DNA of 64,000 nucleotides from Rhodococcus koreensis. GTDB taxonomy: Bacteria > Actinomycetota > Actinomycetes > Mycobacteriales > Mycobacteriaceae. The DNA lies in assembly GCF_900105905.1 (NCBI RefSeq), contig NZ_FNSV01000005.1, forward strand, positions 2,108,001-2,172,000, read 5' to 3'. The notes under the pieces were generated by a model. It did not search any database. It was not told the origin of the DNA and worked only from the letters and a program-made list of their open reading frames with translations. Positions 35,972 through 45,247 of the stretch are shown here, piece by piece. How positions within the stretch are numbered: the first letter of the stretch is position 1; each line of letters begins with the position of its first letter. The position numbers were made by a program, and so were the translations under genes.

Positions 35972-36562
35972 ATGGCCGAACGGAACCGCGTGTCACCCCG
36001 ATCCGACATCGTCGCGATTCCACTGCGCGGCCGGTTCATGGGCAATCGGGGCTGCCTGCACCGCGGGCACTCCGTGGTACGCAATCATTCCGGCAAACGA
36101 TGGATCATCTGCGTCACCGACTACCCGGCGCGCACGGTGCCGCAGTGGGGCGAGGGCCACTACACAGTGCTGTTCTTCCACGACGAGGCGGTGGCGCTGG
36201 CCGCCGGACACCGGCCGTGCGCCCTCTGCCGGCGCGAGCGGTACAACGACTTTCGCGCCGCGTGGCGGTCCGCGAACGGGGGCGGCCTGCCGAGCGCCGA
36301 CGAGATGGACGCCCGGTTGCACGGGGAACGACTGGACGGGTCCCGTCAGCGAACGCACCGGGCCGCGTGGTCGTCGTTGCCCCGCGGCACCTTCGTGCTG
36401 TTCGACGACGGACCTGCGGTCGTGCTCGACGAGACTGTCGTCCCGTGGTCGGCCGACGGATACGGGACGCCGTCGAACCGGCCGACCGGCACCGCCACGG
36501 TCCTGACACCACCGTCCACCGTCGCCGTCCTCGCGGCCGGCTACCGCCCGGACATCGCCTAG
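35972..36562 (+). CDS. conserved hypothetical protein with HRPCALC motif
   Basis: A 196-residue soluble protein, no signal peptide or membrane segment. The notable part is GHRPCALCRRERYNDFRAAW (~79-98), where two Cys spaced CxxC after His-Arg-Pro could bind metal. An upstream Cys (GNRGCLHRGH) may complete the site. A conserved W-rich segment (GKRWIICVTDYPARTVPQWG) precedes it. I recognise it as a conserved actinobacterial hypothetical protein but cannot name a function. It is divergent from pruA and convergent with the PPOX gene (2 bp apart). Confidence 0.75.
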   Translation: MAERNRVSPRSDIVAIPLRGRFMGNRGCLHRGHSVVRNHSGKRWIICVTDYPARTVPQWGEGHYTVLFFHDEAVALAAGHRPCALCRRERYNDFRAAWRSANGGGLPSADEMDARLHGERLDGSRQRTHRAAWSSLPRGTFVLFDDGPAVVLDETVVPWSADGYGTPSNRPTGTATVLTPPSTVAVLAAGYRPDIA

Positions 36563-36564
36563 CT

Positions 36565-36978
36565 CTACACGTCGCGCGCGTTCGCGACGAGCTGGTGGGC
36601 GTCCTGGTCGGTGGCGCCGAGCCCGAAGCTGATGATGCGTTCCGGGCGGATGCGGATGGTCGGGCCGCCGAGGCCGTTCGCCTGGGCGGCGCCGGCGTCG
36701 AGGGCCTCGGCGCGCCCGCGGATTTCGACGCAGCGGACCCGCCACGGGTCGACGGACGGCACGTCGTCCACGACGAACGCCACCTTCCCGTTGTCGGCGA
36801 CGTTGCGGAACTTGCGGCTCGCGGCCATGTTGTAGCCCTGGATGTCGATCGTGGACGTGTCGGGGTTGTAGTGGAAGCCGACGGGACTGACCTGCAAGGT
36901 TCCGCCCGGTTGTACCGTGGCGAGCCTGCCGATGCGCTGTGATGCCAGATAGTCGAGTTCCTGCTCGGTGAAGGACAT
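36565..36978 (-). CDS. PPOX-class F420-dependent oxidoreductase family protein
   Basis: A 137-residue split-barrel flavin/deazaflavin-binding protein. It begins MSFTEQELDYLASQRIGRLA and contains TVQPGGTLQVSPVGFHYN and KVAFVVDDVPSVDPWRVRCVEIRGRA pieces typical of this family (resembling the MSMEG_5819-type subgroup). Cofactor is likely F420 or FMN; substrate unknown. F420 supply is supported by fbiC 3.3 kb away. The C-terminal IRPERIISFGLG motif is family-typical. Confidence 0.82.
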   Translation of the reverse strand: MSFTEQELDYLASQRIGRLATVQPGGTLQVSPVGFHYNPDTSTIDIQGYNMAASRKFRNVADNGKVAFVVDDVPSVDPWRVRCVEIRGRAEALDAGAAQANGLGGPTIRIRPERIISFGLGATDQDAHQLVANARDV

Positions 36979-37032
36979 GAGGTCAGGCTAGAACCTCAAC
37001 GGTGCTCGAGGTCAAGGTTTCCGGGACTCTTC

Positions 37033-37920
37033 TCAACCGAGATTGTCGAGTGCGTGCCGGGCCTTCTCGACCCGCCGCTCCGCCGCCTCCAGTTCGCGTT
37101 CTCCCCGGTGCACCGCCTCCGCCGAGGCCTTCTCCGCGTTCCGGGTGAACTGCCGCTCCTGCTCGGCGTGTTCGAGTTCGGCGCGCAGTTCCTCGATCCG
37201 GTGGTCGATCTCGGTCAGAGTCGATCGCGCCCGCCCGAGTTCGGTGTTCGCGTCGTCCAGCGCGCCGCGGGTCTCGTCGGCCCCGGCGGTGGCGTCCGCC
37301 AGTTCCGCCTCGGCCGCCGCGCGTGCGGCGTCGAGATCACGCTCCTGCGATTTCTTCCCCTTCTTCGGCTTTTCGGCCGGCGGCGTGGAGGCGGGCTCGG
37401 ACTTCGGCGGCTTCTTCGCCGTCTTTCCCTGGACGACGGTGAGTCCGGCAGGCCCGAAACCGCTGTAGGTCGCCGCCGTCACCACCCGGCCCCGCCGCAC
37501 CTGCTCGGCGGTGTCGGCGTCGGCGAGCGCGGCGTGCAGCGTCTGGCCGACATCGCGCAGCGCGTCCTCGCCGACGGTCCGGCCCCGGTCGGCGGCGAGC
37601 TCACCCGCCTTGCGCGCCAACGCCCGGACCACCTGCTGCCGCTGCGTCGTCAGCCGCCGAAGGTCCGGGCCGGACAGGTGCCGCTGCGCATCGCGGAGGG
37701 CGTCGCCGAGGGCGAGGAGCGCACCCACCTCGTCGGGTAGTTCGCGGGCGAGCAGGTTGACGAGCCAGCCGACGACCGTCGGCTTCCGCAGTTTCCCGAT
37801 CTCGGTGGCCAGTGCGCGGTCCTTGTTGTCCCGCGCCGCCGTCACCTGCGTCGTGCGCGCCTCGACGAACTCACCGGGGTCGAGGCCGTACAGTTCGTCG
37901 GCGACGTCGTCGAGGGTCAC
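37033..37920 (-). CDS. conserved coiled-coil protein with Lys/Pro-rich linker
   Basis: 295 residues: an N-terminal globular part (~1-150, with IGKLRKPTVVGWLVNLLARE), a basic Pro/Lys linker (~168-192, KTAKKPPKSEPAS and EKPKKGKKSQ), and a C-terminal coiled coil (~193-295) rich in Ala, Glu and Arg. No enzyme motif or membrane segment is seen. The GTG at 37920 is the likely start. It is a conserved actinobacterial hypothetical protein; the shape suggests a structural or DNA/envelope-associated adaptor, but function is unknown. Confidence 0.78.
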   Translation of the reverse strand: MTLDDVADELYGLDPGEFVEARTTQVTAARDNKDRALATEIGKLRKPTVVGWLVNLLARELPDEVGALLALGDALRDAQRHLSGPDLRRLTTQRQQVVRALARKAGELAADRGRTVGEDALRDVGQTLHAALADADTAEQVRRGRVVTAATYSGFGPAGLTVVQGKTAKKPPKSEPASTPPAEKPKKGKKSQERDLDAARAAAEAELADATAGADETRGALDDANTELGRARSTLTEIDHRIEELRAELEHAEQERQFTRNAEKASAEAVHRGERELEAAERRVEKARHALDNLG

Positions 37921-37965
37921 GGCACCATACTTTCACCGCGACCGTCCCGGCCGGGCCGACTCGGG

Positions 37966-39066
37966 TCAGGCCAGTCGTTCCGCTGCGGCCGCGATGCGTT
38001 CGTCGTCGGCAGTGAGCGCGATCCGCACGTGGGTGCCGCCGCCGGGACCGTAGAACTCCCCCGGCGCCACGAGAATGCCCCGCTCGGCGAACCACTCGAC
38101 GGTGTCCCGGCAGGCTTCGCCGCGGGTCGCCCACAGGTACAGCCCGGCCTCGGAATCGTCGACGGTGAATCCGGCGCCGCGCACCGCGGCGAGAAGGATC
38201 TCGCGGCGCCGGCGGTACCGCTCACGCTGCTCGTTCTCGTGGTCGTCGTCGCTGAGCGCGGCGGTCATCGCCGACTGGATCGGCAACGGCACCATCATGC
38301 CCGCATGCTTGCGGACCTCGAGGAGTTCGGCGACCAACGCCGGGTCACCAGTGACGAAGCCCGCGCGGTAGCTCGCGAGGTTGGACGTCTTCGACAGCGA
38401 GTGCACCGCGAGGAGACCGGTGAGATCGCCGTCGTTCACCCGCTCGTCGAGGATGGAGAGGGCTTCCCCTTCCCAGGTCAACCCCAGGTAGCACTCGTCG
38501 GACGCCACGATGGCGCCCCGGCTGCGCGCCCAGTCGACCACCTTCCGCAGGTGGTCGAGGCCGAGCACCTTGCCGGTGGGATTGGACGGCGAGTTCACGA
38601 AGATCAGCGACGCGCCCTCGGGACCGAGGCGGTTCAGACCGTCGGCGCGGATCACCCGCGCACCCGCGAGGAGCGCACCCACCTCGTAGGTGGGGTACGC
38701 GAGTTCCGGAATGACCACGAGGTCGTCGGCGCCGAGCCCGAGAAGGCGTGGCAGCCAGGCGATGAGCTCCTTCGTGCCGATCGCGGGCAGCACCGCCGCC
38801 GGGTCGATGCCGGTGATTCCGTAGCGGCGGCGCAGCGCCTCGACCGCGGCGTTGCGGAGTTCGTCCGTGCCGTGCGTCGTCGGATATCCCGGCACCGCGG
38901 CGACCGCGGTCAGCGCCTCCTGGATGATCGGGGCCACCGGATCGACCGGGGTTCCCACCGACAGGTTGACGATGCCACCCGGGTGGGCGAAGGCCTTCGC
39001 CTTCGCCGACTCGAGCGAGTCCCACGGAAAGTCGGGAAGTGCTGCGGCTACCGGGATACGAGGCAC
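37966..39066 (-). CDS. dapC: N-succinyldiaminopimelate aminotransferase
   Basis: Fold-type I PLP aminotransferase of 366 residues acting between DapD and DapE. It matches M. tuberculosis DapC closely: DFPWDSLESAKAKA, GGIVNLSVGTPVDPVAP, GTKELIAWLPRLLGLG, FVNSPSNPTGKVLGLDHLRK and the PLP-lysine motif HSLSKTSNLASYRAGF (~226), ending GEFYGPGGGTHVRIALT. The GTG at 39066 begins 2 bp before the fdxC stop, giving the conserved N-terminus; the frame continues upstream through fdxC but is unconserved there. fdxC and dapC are cotranscribed. Confidence 0.93.
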   Translation of the reverse strand: MPRIPVAAALPDFPWDSLESAKAKAFAHPGGIVNLSVGTPVDPVAPIIQEALTAVAAVPGYPTTHGTDELRNAAVEALRRRYGITGIDPAAVLPAIGTKELIAWLPRLLGLGADDLVVIPELAYPTYEVGALLAGARVIRADGLNRLGPEGASLIFVNSPSNPTGKVLGLDHLRKVVDWARSRGAIVASDECYLGLTWEGEALSILDERVNDGDLTGLLAVHSLSKTSNLASYRAGFVTGDPALVAELLEVRKHAGMMVPLPIQSAMTAALSDDDHENEQRERYRRRREILLAAVRGAGFTVDDSEAGLYLWATRGEACRDTVEWFAERGILVAPGEFYGPGGGTHVRIALTADDERIAAAAERLA

Positions 39067-39068
39067 CT

Positions 39069-39392
39069 CTAGTCCTCGCCCATGGGGGGCAGCGCCTTGA
39101 CGAACGGCGGGTCGTAGTCGACCTTGCCCAGCTTCGCCGCTCCGCCGGGGGAACCGAGGTCGTCGAAGAAGTCGACGTTCGCGGCAATGTAGCCGTTCCA
39201 CTGGTCCGGGACGTCGTCTTCGTAGAAGATGGCTTCGACGGGGCAGACGGGTTCGCAGGCGCCGCAGTCCACGCATTCGTCCGGATGGATGTAGAGCATC
39301 CGCCCGCCCTCGTAGATGCAGTCGACAGGGCATTCCTCGATACACGCCTTGTCCAGCACATCCACGCACGGTTCAGCAATCGTGTAGGGCAC
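39069..39392 (-). CDS. fdxC: 7Fe ferredoxin (3Fe-4S/4Fe-4S)
   Basis: A 107-residue cytosolic electron carrier matching mycobacterial FdxC. The first cluster region has [19 protein letters not shown] with a Cys set typical of a 3Fe-4S centre, and the second has [20 protein letters not shown] for 4Fe-4S. Start GTG 39392 gives [11 protein letters not shown]. Downstream dapC begins at its stop. A good GATAAT -10 (39464-39469) lies upstream, with an inverted repeat between it and the start codon. Confidence 0.93.
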   Translation of the reverse strand: MPYTIAEPCVDVLDKACIEECPVDCIYEGGRMLYIHPDECVDCGACEPVCPVEAIFYEDDVPDQWNGYIAANVDFFDDLGSPGGAAKLGKVDYDPPFVKALPPMGED

Positions 39393-39427
39393 TGCCGCTC
39401 TCCCTGCCTTTCTGACACGAGTAAGCA

Positions 39428-39469
39428 CGAGGTACGGGCCGCTTGTACCTCGCGGAAGAAATCATTATC
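39428..39469 (-). promoter_or_regulatory. fdxC-dapC promoter -10 and dyad in the leader
   Basis: On the minus strand GATAAT (39469-39464) is a near-consensus -10. Just downstream, CGAGGTAC and GTACCTCG (39428-39435 and 39445-39452) form a perfect 8-bp inverted repeat with a 9-nt spacer. The dyad sits at or just after the expected transcription start, a position suited to a repressor site or a 5'-leader hairpin. Confidence 0.4.
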
Positions 39470-39500
39470 GCCTGCCCGGCGGACCCCTTTGCGGTGAGGG

Positions 39501-40271
39501 TTACCTGACCCGGCGGACCGCCGCGGGCAGCGACGCCCGGGCCGCGATCCGTTTCTCGGCCTGTTTCACGGCTCTCACCAGCGCACCCCGTTCGCCGAGA
39601 TACCCGGCCACCACACCGACCACCGGAATGTTCCCCAGCAGCGCGTAGGTCCCGCCCGGTTGCGGGCGCTTGTCGAGTTCGTCACTGAGCGCCCGCACCG
39701 TGCCCGCGGTGCGCCACAGCGCGCCGATCAGTCCGAACGGGCGCCACACCGATGCACCCTGCGCCGAAGCGGATGGCGGCGTCGCGCCGGCGAGCACCGC
39801 GGACGCGTCCGTCTCACGCCGGCAGAGCACGGACGCCAGCAAGTCCACCTGCTCGGACCGGTTCGTGACGCCGTGCTCCCGGGCCACTGCGACGAGCACG
39901 ACGGCCTGATTCGCAAATCCGAGCACGTCCTGGATCGGGAGCCGGTTGAGGAGCACACCGAACATGCCCGGGGACGCGACCGCGATCGTGTTCAGCGCGC
40001 CGATCCGCGTCACCCACCACCGTGCCCGCTCGTCGTCGCTCGCCTTCTCCCACGACGCCGTCCCCGGGAACCGCACGGTGTCGAGCACCCAGGCGACGCC
40101 GTCGAGCAGCGCCTCCGCGGCGCCCCGTTCCGCCGCTGTCGGGGTGAACGTCCGGCCCTTGATGCCGAACGGATCCGTGAGGGCCAGATCGAGCACGGGG
40201 TTGATGCCCCGCGCGGCGCGATCCAGAATGCCGACGACGGTGTCGTCGCCCAGCCGATGCGTCTCGCTCAT
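39501..40271 (-). CDS. conserved hypothetical protein downstream of fbiC
   Basis: A 256-residue protein starting [20 protein letters not shown]. It contains segments [40 protein letters not shown] and [20 protein letters not shown]. The last looks amphipathic/hydrophobic but not a clear membrane helix. No family or catalytic motif was recognised. The ATG at 40271 overlaps the fbiC stop by 4 bp, so it is translationally coupled to FO synthase. A link to F420 metabolism is possible only by context. Confidence 0.7.
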   Translation of the reverse strand: MSETHRLGDDTVVGILDRAARGINPVLDLALTDPFGIKGRTFTPTAAERGAAEALLDGVAWVLDTVRFPGTASWEKASDDERARWWVTRIGALNTIAVASPGMFGVLLNRLPIQDVLGFANQAVVLVAVAREHGVTNRSEQVDLLASVLCRRETDASAVLAGATPPSASAQGASVWRPFGLIGALWRTAGTVRALSDELDKRPQPGGTYALLGNIPVVGVVAGYLGERGALVRAVKQAEKRIAARASLPAAVRRVR

Positions 40272-42895
40272 GCGGCCGGCGACCGTCCCTCGCGTCGTGC
40301 GTGTGTGGTGGTGCGTTCGCGGGCCGGGCGGCCGATGCCCTCGGCGATGGCCCTCAGTTCTTCGACGGTCTTCTCCGATCCGTGCTCGGATCCCGCCATC
40401 CGGGAGATGGTCTCCTCCATCAGCGTGCCCCCGAGATCGTTCGCCCCACCCTGCAACATCACCTGGGTGCCGGTCACCCCCAACTTGACCCAGCTGGTCT
40501 GAATGTTCGGGATCCGCCCGTGCAACATGATCCGCGCCAACGCGTGCACCGCCCGGTTGTCCCGGTTGGTCGGACCCGGCCGCGACGCCCCCGCCAGATA
40601 CAGCGGCGCACTCTGATGCACGAACGGCAACGGCACGAACTCGGTGAACCCACCGGTGCGGTCCTGAATCCCGGACAGCACCCGCAGATGCCCCACCCAA
40701 TGCTTCGGGTTGTCGACGTGCCCGTACATCATCGTCGAACTCGACCGCAGACCGATCTCGTGCGCGGTGGTCACCACCTCCACCCAGGTGGCGGTGGGCA
40801 GCTTGCCCTTCGTGAGCACCCACCGCACCTCGTCGTCGAGGATCTCCGCCGCGGTACCGGGAATGGTGTCCAGACCCGCCTCGCGCAGCTCCGTCAGCCA
40901 GTCCCGGATGCTCTGCCCGCCCCGGGAGGCGCCGTTGACGATCTCCATCGGGGAGAACGCGTGCACATGCATCGACGGGACCCGCTTCTTCACCGCCCGC
41001 ACCAGATCCGCATACCCGGTGACCGGCAGTTCCGGGTCGATACCGCCCTGCATGCACACCTCCGTCGCCCCCGCCACGTGCGCCTCCCAGGCCCGGTCCG
41101 CGACCTCGTCGGTGGACAGCGTGAACGCGTCCGCGTCCCCCTTGCGCTGCGCGAACGCGCAGAACCGGCACCCGGTGTAGCAGATGTTGGTGAAGTTGAT
41201 GTTCCGGTTCACCACATACGTCACCTCGTCCCCGACCGCATCCCGACGCAGCGCATCGGCCAACGCCACCACCGCCTCGAGCCCGGCCCCGTCCGCGGTC
41301 GCCAACGCCAGGTACTCGTCGTCCGACAGCCCCGCCGGGTCGCGTTCGGCGCTGCGCAGCGCCGCCAGGACGTCGGTGTCCACCCGCACCGGCCCGGACA
41401 ACTCCAGCACCTGCTCGCGGACGGTCTCCCAGTCCCCGAACGCGCTGCCCAGGTCGCTGCGGGTGTCGGTGTTGCGGCCGGCGGTGTCGATCTCGGTGTT
41501 CAGATCCACCCGGCCCGCCGACTCCCACGACTCGTCCGGCTCCTGCCACGGCAACCCGACCGGCCTCGTGCCGACCTTGGCGAGCCCGGTCTGCGGGTCC
41601 GCCAACGCCTGCACGTGCCCGGTGATCCGCGGATCGATCCACGGCGCCCCGGCCAGCACGAACTGCGGCTGCGCCGCAGTGCGCTCGGTCAGCTCGAACC
41701 CGGCGGCCGCGGTGATCTCGGCCAGGGTGTCCAGGTTCGGCCACGGCCGCTCCGGGTTCACGTGGTCCGGGGTCAGCGGCGACACCCCACCCCAGTCGTC
41801 GACCCCGGCCCCCAGCAGCGCCGCGCACTCGGTGGTCGACACCAGATTCGGCGGCGACTGGATCCGCATCCCCGGGCCCAGCAGCAACCGGGACACCGCG
41901 ATCGTCGCGAGAAACTCCTCGAGACCGGCGTCCGGGGCATCGCGCATCGCGGTGTCCGGCTTGGCCAGGAAGTTCTGCACGATCACCTCCTGGACGTGCC
42001 CGAACGCCTTGTGCGACTTCCGGATCGCCATGATCGACTCGGCCCGCTCCCGGACCGTCTCACCGATCCCGACCAGGATGCCCGTCGTGAACGGCACACT
42101 GAGCCGCCCCGCGTCGGTCAGCGTGCGCAACCGCACCGCCGGATCCTTGTCGGGGCTGCCGTAATGGCACTCGCCCTTGTCGGTGAACAACCGGGTCGAG
42201 GTGGTCTCGAGCATCATCCCCATCGACGGGGCCACCGGCTTGAGCCGGGAGATCTCCTCCCAGCTCATCACACCCGGGTTCAGGTGCGGCAGCAGCCCGG
42301 TCTCCTCGAGCACCCGGATCGACATCGCCCGCAGGTAGTCCAGCGTCGAGTCGTAGCCCCGCTCGTCCAGCCACTGCTTGGCCTCCGGCCACCGATCCTC
42401 CGGGCGGTCACCGAGGGTGAACAGGGCCTCCTTGCAGCCCAATTCGGCGCCCTGCCGGGCGATCTCGAGGACCTCGTCCGGTTCCAGGTACGCCCCGCGC
42501 CCCTCCGCCCGCAGTTTGCCCGGCACCGTCACGAACGTGCAGTAATGGCACTTGTCCCGGCACAACCGCGTCAGCGGGATGAACACCTTCCGCGAATACG
42601 TCACCGCCCTCGGCCGACCCGCCGCCAGCAACCCGGCATCGCGCACCTTCGCCGCCGACGAACACAGATCCACCAGATCGTCGCCGCGGGCCTGCAACAA
42701 CACCGTCGCCTCGTCCACGTTCAACGTGGCACCGTCCCGCGCCCGCCGCAACACCCGCCGCATCGCGGACGCGGACGGTGCCACTTCCTGCGCCGATGCG
42801 CCGGACGGGGGTGCCGCCGGAACACCCGGCATGGGAAGCATCGTGGGCCGGCCGGACTCTTCACCTGAATGGGTCACCCAGCGATCATGCGCCAT
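40268..42895 (-). CDS. fbiC: bifunctional FO synthase (CofG-CofH fusion)
   Basis: Makes 7,8-didemethyl-8-hydroxy-5-deazariboflavin, the F420 chromophore, from 5-amino-6-ribitylaminouracil and tyrosine. The 875 residues hold two radical-SAM domains: CofG-like with CRDKCHYC (~112-119) and CofH-like with CYTGCRFC (~573-580), each supplying a 4Fe-4S CxxxCxxC site. Length is near that of the mycobacterial protein (856). The N-terminal ~45 residues are low-complexity and the exact start could be later. F420-using proteins occur nearby (PPOX protein at 36.6 kb). Confidence 0.95.
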   Translation of the reverse strand: MAHDRWVTHSGEESGRPTMLPMPGVPAAPPSGASAQEVAPSASAMRRVLRRARDGATLNVDEATVLLQARGDDLVDLCSSAAKVRDAGLLAAGRPRAVTYSRKVFIPLTRLCRDKCHYCTFVTVPGKLRAEGRGAYLEPDEVLEIARQGAELGCKEALFTLGDRPEDRWPEAKQWLDERGYDSTLDYLRAMSIRVLEETGLLPHLNPGVMSWEEISRLKPVAPSMGMMLETTSTRLFTDKGECHYGSPDKDPAVRLRTLTDAGRLSVPFTTGILVGIGETVRERAESIMAIRKSHKAFGHVQEVIVQNFLAKPDTAMRDAPDAGLEEFLATIAVSRLLLGPGMRIQSPPNLVSTTECAALLGAGVDDWGGVSPLTPDHVNPERPWPNLDTLAEITAAAGFELTERTAAQPQFVLAGAPWIDPRITGHVQALADPQTGLAKVGTRPVGLPWQEPDESWESAGRVDLNTEIDTAGRNTDTRSDLGSAFGDWETVREQVLELSGPVRVDTDVLAALRSAERDPAGLSDDEYLALATADGAGLEAVVALADALRRDAVGDEVTYVVNRNINFTNICYTGCRFCAFAQRKGDADAFTLSTDEVADRAWEAHVAGATEVCMQGGIDPELPVTGYADLVRAVKKRVPSMHVHAFSPMEIVNGASRGGQSIRDWLTELREAGLDTIPGTAAEILDDEVRWVLTKGKLPTATWVEVVTTAHEIGLRSSSTMMYGHVDNPKHWVGHLRVLSGIQDRTGGFTEFVPLPFVHQSAPLYLAGASRPGPTNRDNRAVHALARIMLHGRIPNIQTSWVKLGVTGTQVMLQGGANDLGGTLMEETISRMAGSEHGSEKTVEELRAIAEGIGRPARERTTTHARREGRSPAA

Positions 42896-42940
42896 CGACG
42901 ACGAGCCGTGCCACCCAGACTCCGTGAGCGGCGAGGATCG

Positions 42941-43126
42941 CTACCCGCGCGGGTAGTCCTCGTCGACCGGAACCGCCCGGCTCTGCTCGGCGGCGTCCGC
43001 CTCGTTCACCTCCAGCGACGACACTTCTTCGACCTCGTCGGAATTGTCGTCGTCGACGGCGATCTCCTGCTCGAGCCGGTCCGCCTCGGGAACCTCCGGA
43101 GAATCGGCCGCATCGAATGACGTCAT
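42941..43126 (-). CDS. small acidic conserved protein
   Basis: 61 residues, strongly acidic (EQEIAVDDDNSDEVEEVSSL in the middle) and ending VDEDYPRG. The ATG at 43126 is preceded by AAAGGAGCG, a good ribosome-binding site, which supports this start over the longer open frame. No known domain. Similar short acidic proteins with a DYPRG-like tail are widespread in Rhodococcus and Nocardia by memory; function unknown. Confidence 0.65.
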   Translation of the reverse strand: MTSFDAADSPEVPEADRLEQEIAVDDDNSDEVEEVSSLEVNEADAAEQSRAVPVDEDYPRG

Positions 43127-43208
43127 GTCTGCGCTCCTTTCACTTCGGGGGTCCTCCCACCATAGGTCCGTTCTCGACAGAATGGCGGGGCACGGCCAAA
43201 GTAGGGGC

Positions 43209-43709
43209 ATGAGTGTGCCCACCACCGTCACCATGGCGGAACCGCTGTGGCGGCCCAGCCCCAAAGCCAAGCAGCTGTGGGCAATCAACGCCGCCCTCCT
43301 CTGGTTTCCCGTCTTCGTCGTGCAGGCCGTCGCTCTCGTCTTCCACTGGTGGCCCGTGTGGGTGCACGTCACGGTCCTCGCGATCACCGTCGTGCTCGCG
43401 ATCGTCCACGTCGCCGTCGTCCCGCTCTGGCGGTACCGGGTGCATCGGTGGGAGATCAGCGACACCGCGGTCTACACGCGCAGCGGCTGGTTCACCCAGG
43501 AACGGCGCATCGCGCCCATCTCCCGGATCCAGACCGTCGACACCGAACGCGGACCCATCGACCGCATGCTGGGGCTCGCGACCGTCACCGTCACGACGGC
43601 GTCGTCCGCCGGTGCCGTCAAGATCTCCGCCCTCGATCAGGACACCGCCGACAGCACCGTCGCGCGGCTCACCGAGATCGCCGGCACCAATGTCGGTGAC
43701 GCCACATGA
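43209..43709 (+). CDS. bacterial PH-domain (DUF304/YdbS-like) membrane protein
   Basis: 166 residues: two transmembrane helices (~24-45 and ~50-70), then a bacterial pleckstrin-homology-like domain with WEISDTAVYTRSGWFTQERR and ISRIQTVDTERGPIDRMLGL. The ATG at 43209 is chosen since the upstream frame is unrelated to the family. It overlaps the larger PH-domain gene by 4 bp (ATGA), the usual YdbS-YdbT pair. In Bacillus this pair affects resistance to antimicrobial compounds; role here inferred from family only. Confidence 0.85.
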   Translation: MSVPTTVTMAEPLWRPSPKAKQLWAINAALLWFPVFVVQAVALVFHWWPVWVHVTVLAITVVLAIVHVAVVPLWRYRVHRWEISDTAVYTRSGWFTQERRIAPISRIQTVDTERGPIDRMLGLATVTVTTASSAGAVKISALDQDTADSTVARLTEIAGTNVGDAT

Positions 43710-45247
43710 GTGCGGCACCGGAACCGGGCGTCGCGCCGCCCATCGCGCAGGGCGAGGCGGCGGTCGCCGCGGAGGAGGAGCAACCCTGGTTGCGTCTGGA
43801 CCGCCGGATGCTGCTGGTCCACCCCGTCAACGAGATCGTCAAACTTCTGCCGGTGTTGCTGATTTCGCTGGTGATCGGCACCCAGAGCGGCAACCACGTG
43901 TGGAGTCTCGTCGCCATCGTCGTGTTCGTGGTGTTCGGCGTCTCGCGCTGGTTCACGACGAGTTACCGCATCGGCCCGGTCCACGTGCAACTGCGGCAGG
44001 GCCTGTTCCGCAAACGCCTGCTGTCCGTACCGCGCAACCGGATCCGCTCCGTCGACGTGGAGGCGGGCGTCCTGCACCGGCTGCTCGGGCTGTCGATCGT
44101 GCGCATCGGCACCGGCCGGCAGGTGGGGTCCACACCGGACGCGGCGAAGTTCGAACTCAACGCGCTCTCCACCGGGCTGGTGCCCGACCTGCGCGCCGCG
44201 CTTCTCGCCCGTCAGCCCTCCCCCGAGGTCGAGCACACCGCGGTCACGCAGGAACCCGCGGTGACCGAGATCGGCCACTGGACCCCCGCCTGGGTGCGCT
44301 ACGCCCCGTTCTCGGTGACCGGGGTGGTGACCATCGCGGCGATCGTCGGACTCGCGTTCCAGTACGGAATCGGTGCGAAGATCGCCCGCTCCTCGACGGT
44401 GGCCGAGGGGATCGAATCCGCCGAGCGCGTCGGGATCGCCGTGGCCGTCGTCGTCGGCATCGTCGTCCTCCTGATCGCCGCCAGCGGCCTCGCGTGCGTC
44501 CGGTACCTGCTGACGTACGGCAACATGACGCTGACGGACAACGGCCGCACGCTGCACGTCAGCCACGGCCTGCTGAAGACCCGCCAGAGCACCCTGGACC
44601 GCGCCCGTTTGCGCGGAACGACCCTGAAGGAACCACTTCTCCTGCGGCTCGCCGGCGGCGCCCGACTGGATGCCGTGATGACCGGAGTCAGCGCCGAGAG
44701 GCACGAGTCCTCCCTCCTGCTCCCCCAGGCGCCGCGCGCGGAGGCCGAGCGGGTGATGGCCACTGTCATCGGCGACCACCGCCAGGCCGCGGTCCCGCTC
44801 ACCCCGCACGGGCCGGTCGCGCAGCGGCGGCGCTACACCCGGGCCCTGATCCCCGCGGAGATCGCGCTCGCCGCCGCCCTTGTGTTCCTGATCCTCGACC
44901 GGCCCGTGTTCTGGGCGGTGTGGGCCGGGATCGTGGTGCTCGCCGTCGGCGGCGTGGCGCTGGCGTGGGATCGGTACCGCGGTCTCGGTCACGCGGTGCT
45001 GCCCGGGTGGTTGATCACCCGCAGCGGCTCCCTCGACCGCGCCCGGGACAGCCTCGAGGCCGACGGCATCATCGGGTGGACCGTCCGCCAGACGTTCTTC
45101 CAGCGGCGGGCCGGGGTGGCGACCGTCATCGCCGCGACCCCCGCCGGCACCGGAAAGTACCTGGTGATCGACCTGCCTGCCGATCAGGCGTGGTCGCTCA
45201 TCGAGTCGGTGACACCCGGCGGAGGTGACGTGTGGGCGCGGCGCTGA
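43706..45247 (+). CDS. bacterial PH-domain (DUF304/YdbT-like) membrane protein
   Basis: A 513-residue partner of the preceding gene, with several transmembrane segments and three DUF304 repeats: near FRKRLLSVPRNRIRSVDVE (~108-126), near LLKTRQSTLDRARLRGTTLK (~285-304), and near LDRARDSLEADGIIGWTVRQ. Each repeat keeps the R-I/L-x-S/G-V-D/T pattern of the PH domain. No catalytic residues are expected. The 3' end overlaps the glycosylase gene by 16 bp. Confidence 0.85.
   Translation: MSAAPEPGVAPPIAQGEAAVAAEEEQPWLRLDRRMLLVHPVNEIVKLLPVLLISLVIGTQSGNHVWSLVAIVVFVVFGVSRWFTTSYRIGPVHVQLRQGLFRKRLLSVPRNRIRSVDVEAGVLHRLLGLSIVRIGTGRQVGSTPDAAKFELNALSTGLVPDLRAALLARQPSPEVEHTAVTQEPAVTEIGHWTPAWVRYAPFSVTGVVTIAAIVGLAFQYGIGAKIARSSTVAEGIESAERVGIAVAVVVGIVVLLIAASGLACVRYLLTYGNMTLTDNGRTLHVSHGLLKTRQSTLDRARLRGTTLKEPLLLRLAGGARLDAVMTGVSAERHESSLLLPQAPRAEAERVMATVIGDHRQAAVPLTPHGPVAQRRRYTRALIPAEIALAAALVFLILDRPVFWAVWAGIVVLAVGGVALAWDRYRGLGHAVLPGWLITRSGSLDRARDSLEADGIIGWTVRQTFFQRRAGVATVIAATPAGTGKYLVIDLPADQAWSLIESVTPGGGDVWARR

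Noticed and set aside
39070..39369. Upstream extension of dapC through fdxC
   Set aside because: It reads fdxC in another frame; known DapC proteins start at the PDFPWD region.
40272..41828. In-frame extension of the 256-residue gene into fbiC (775 codons)
   Set aside because: Out-of-frame reading of fbiC; Gly/Arg/Val-rich with no similarity; the ATG at 40271 has the natural overlap.
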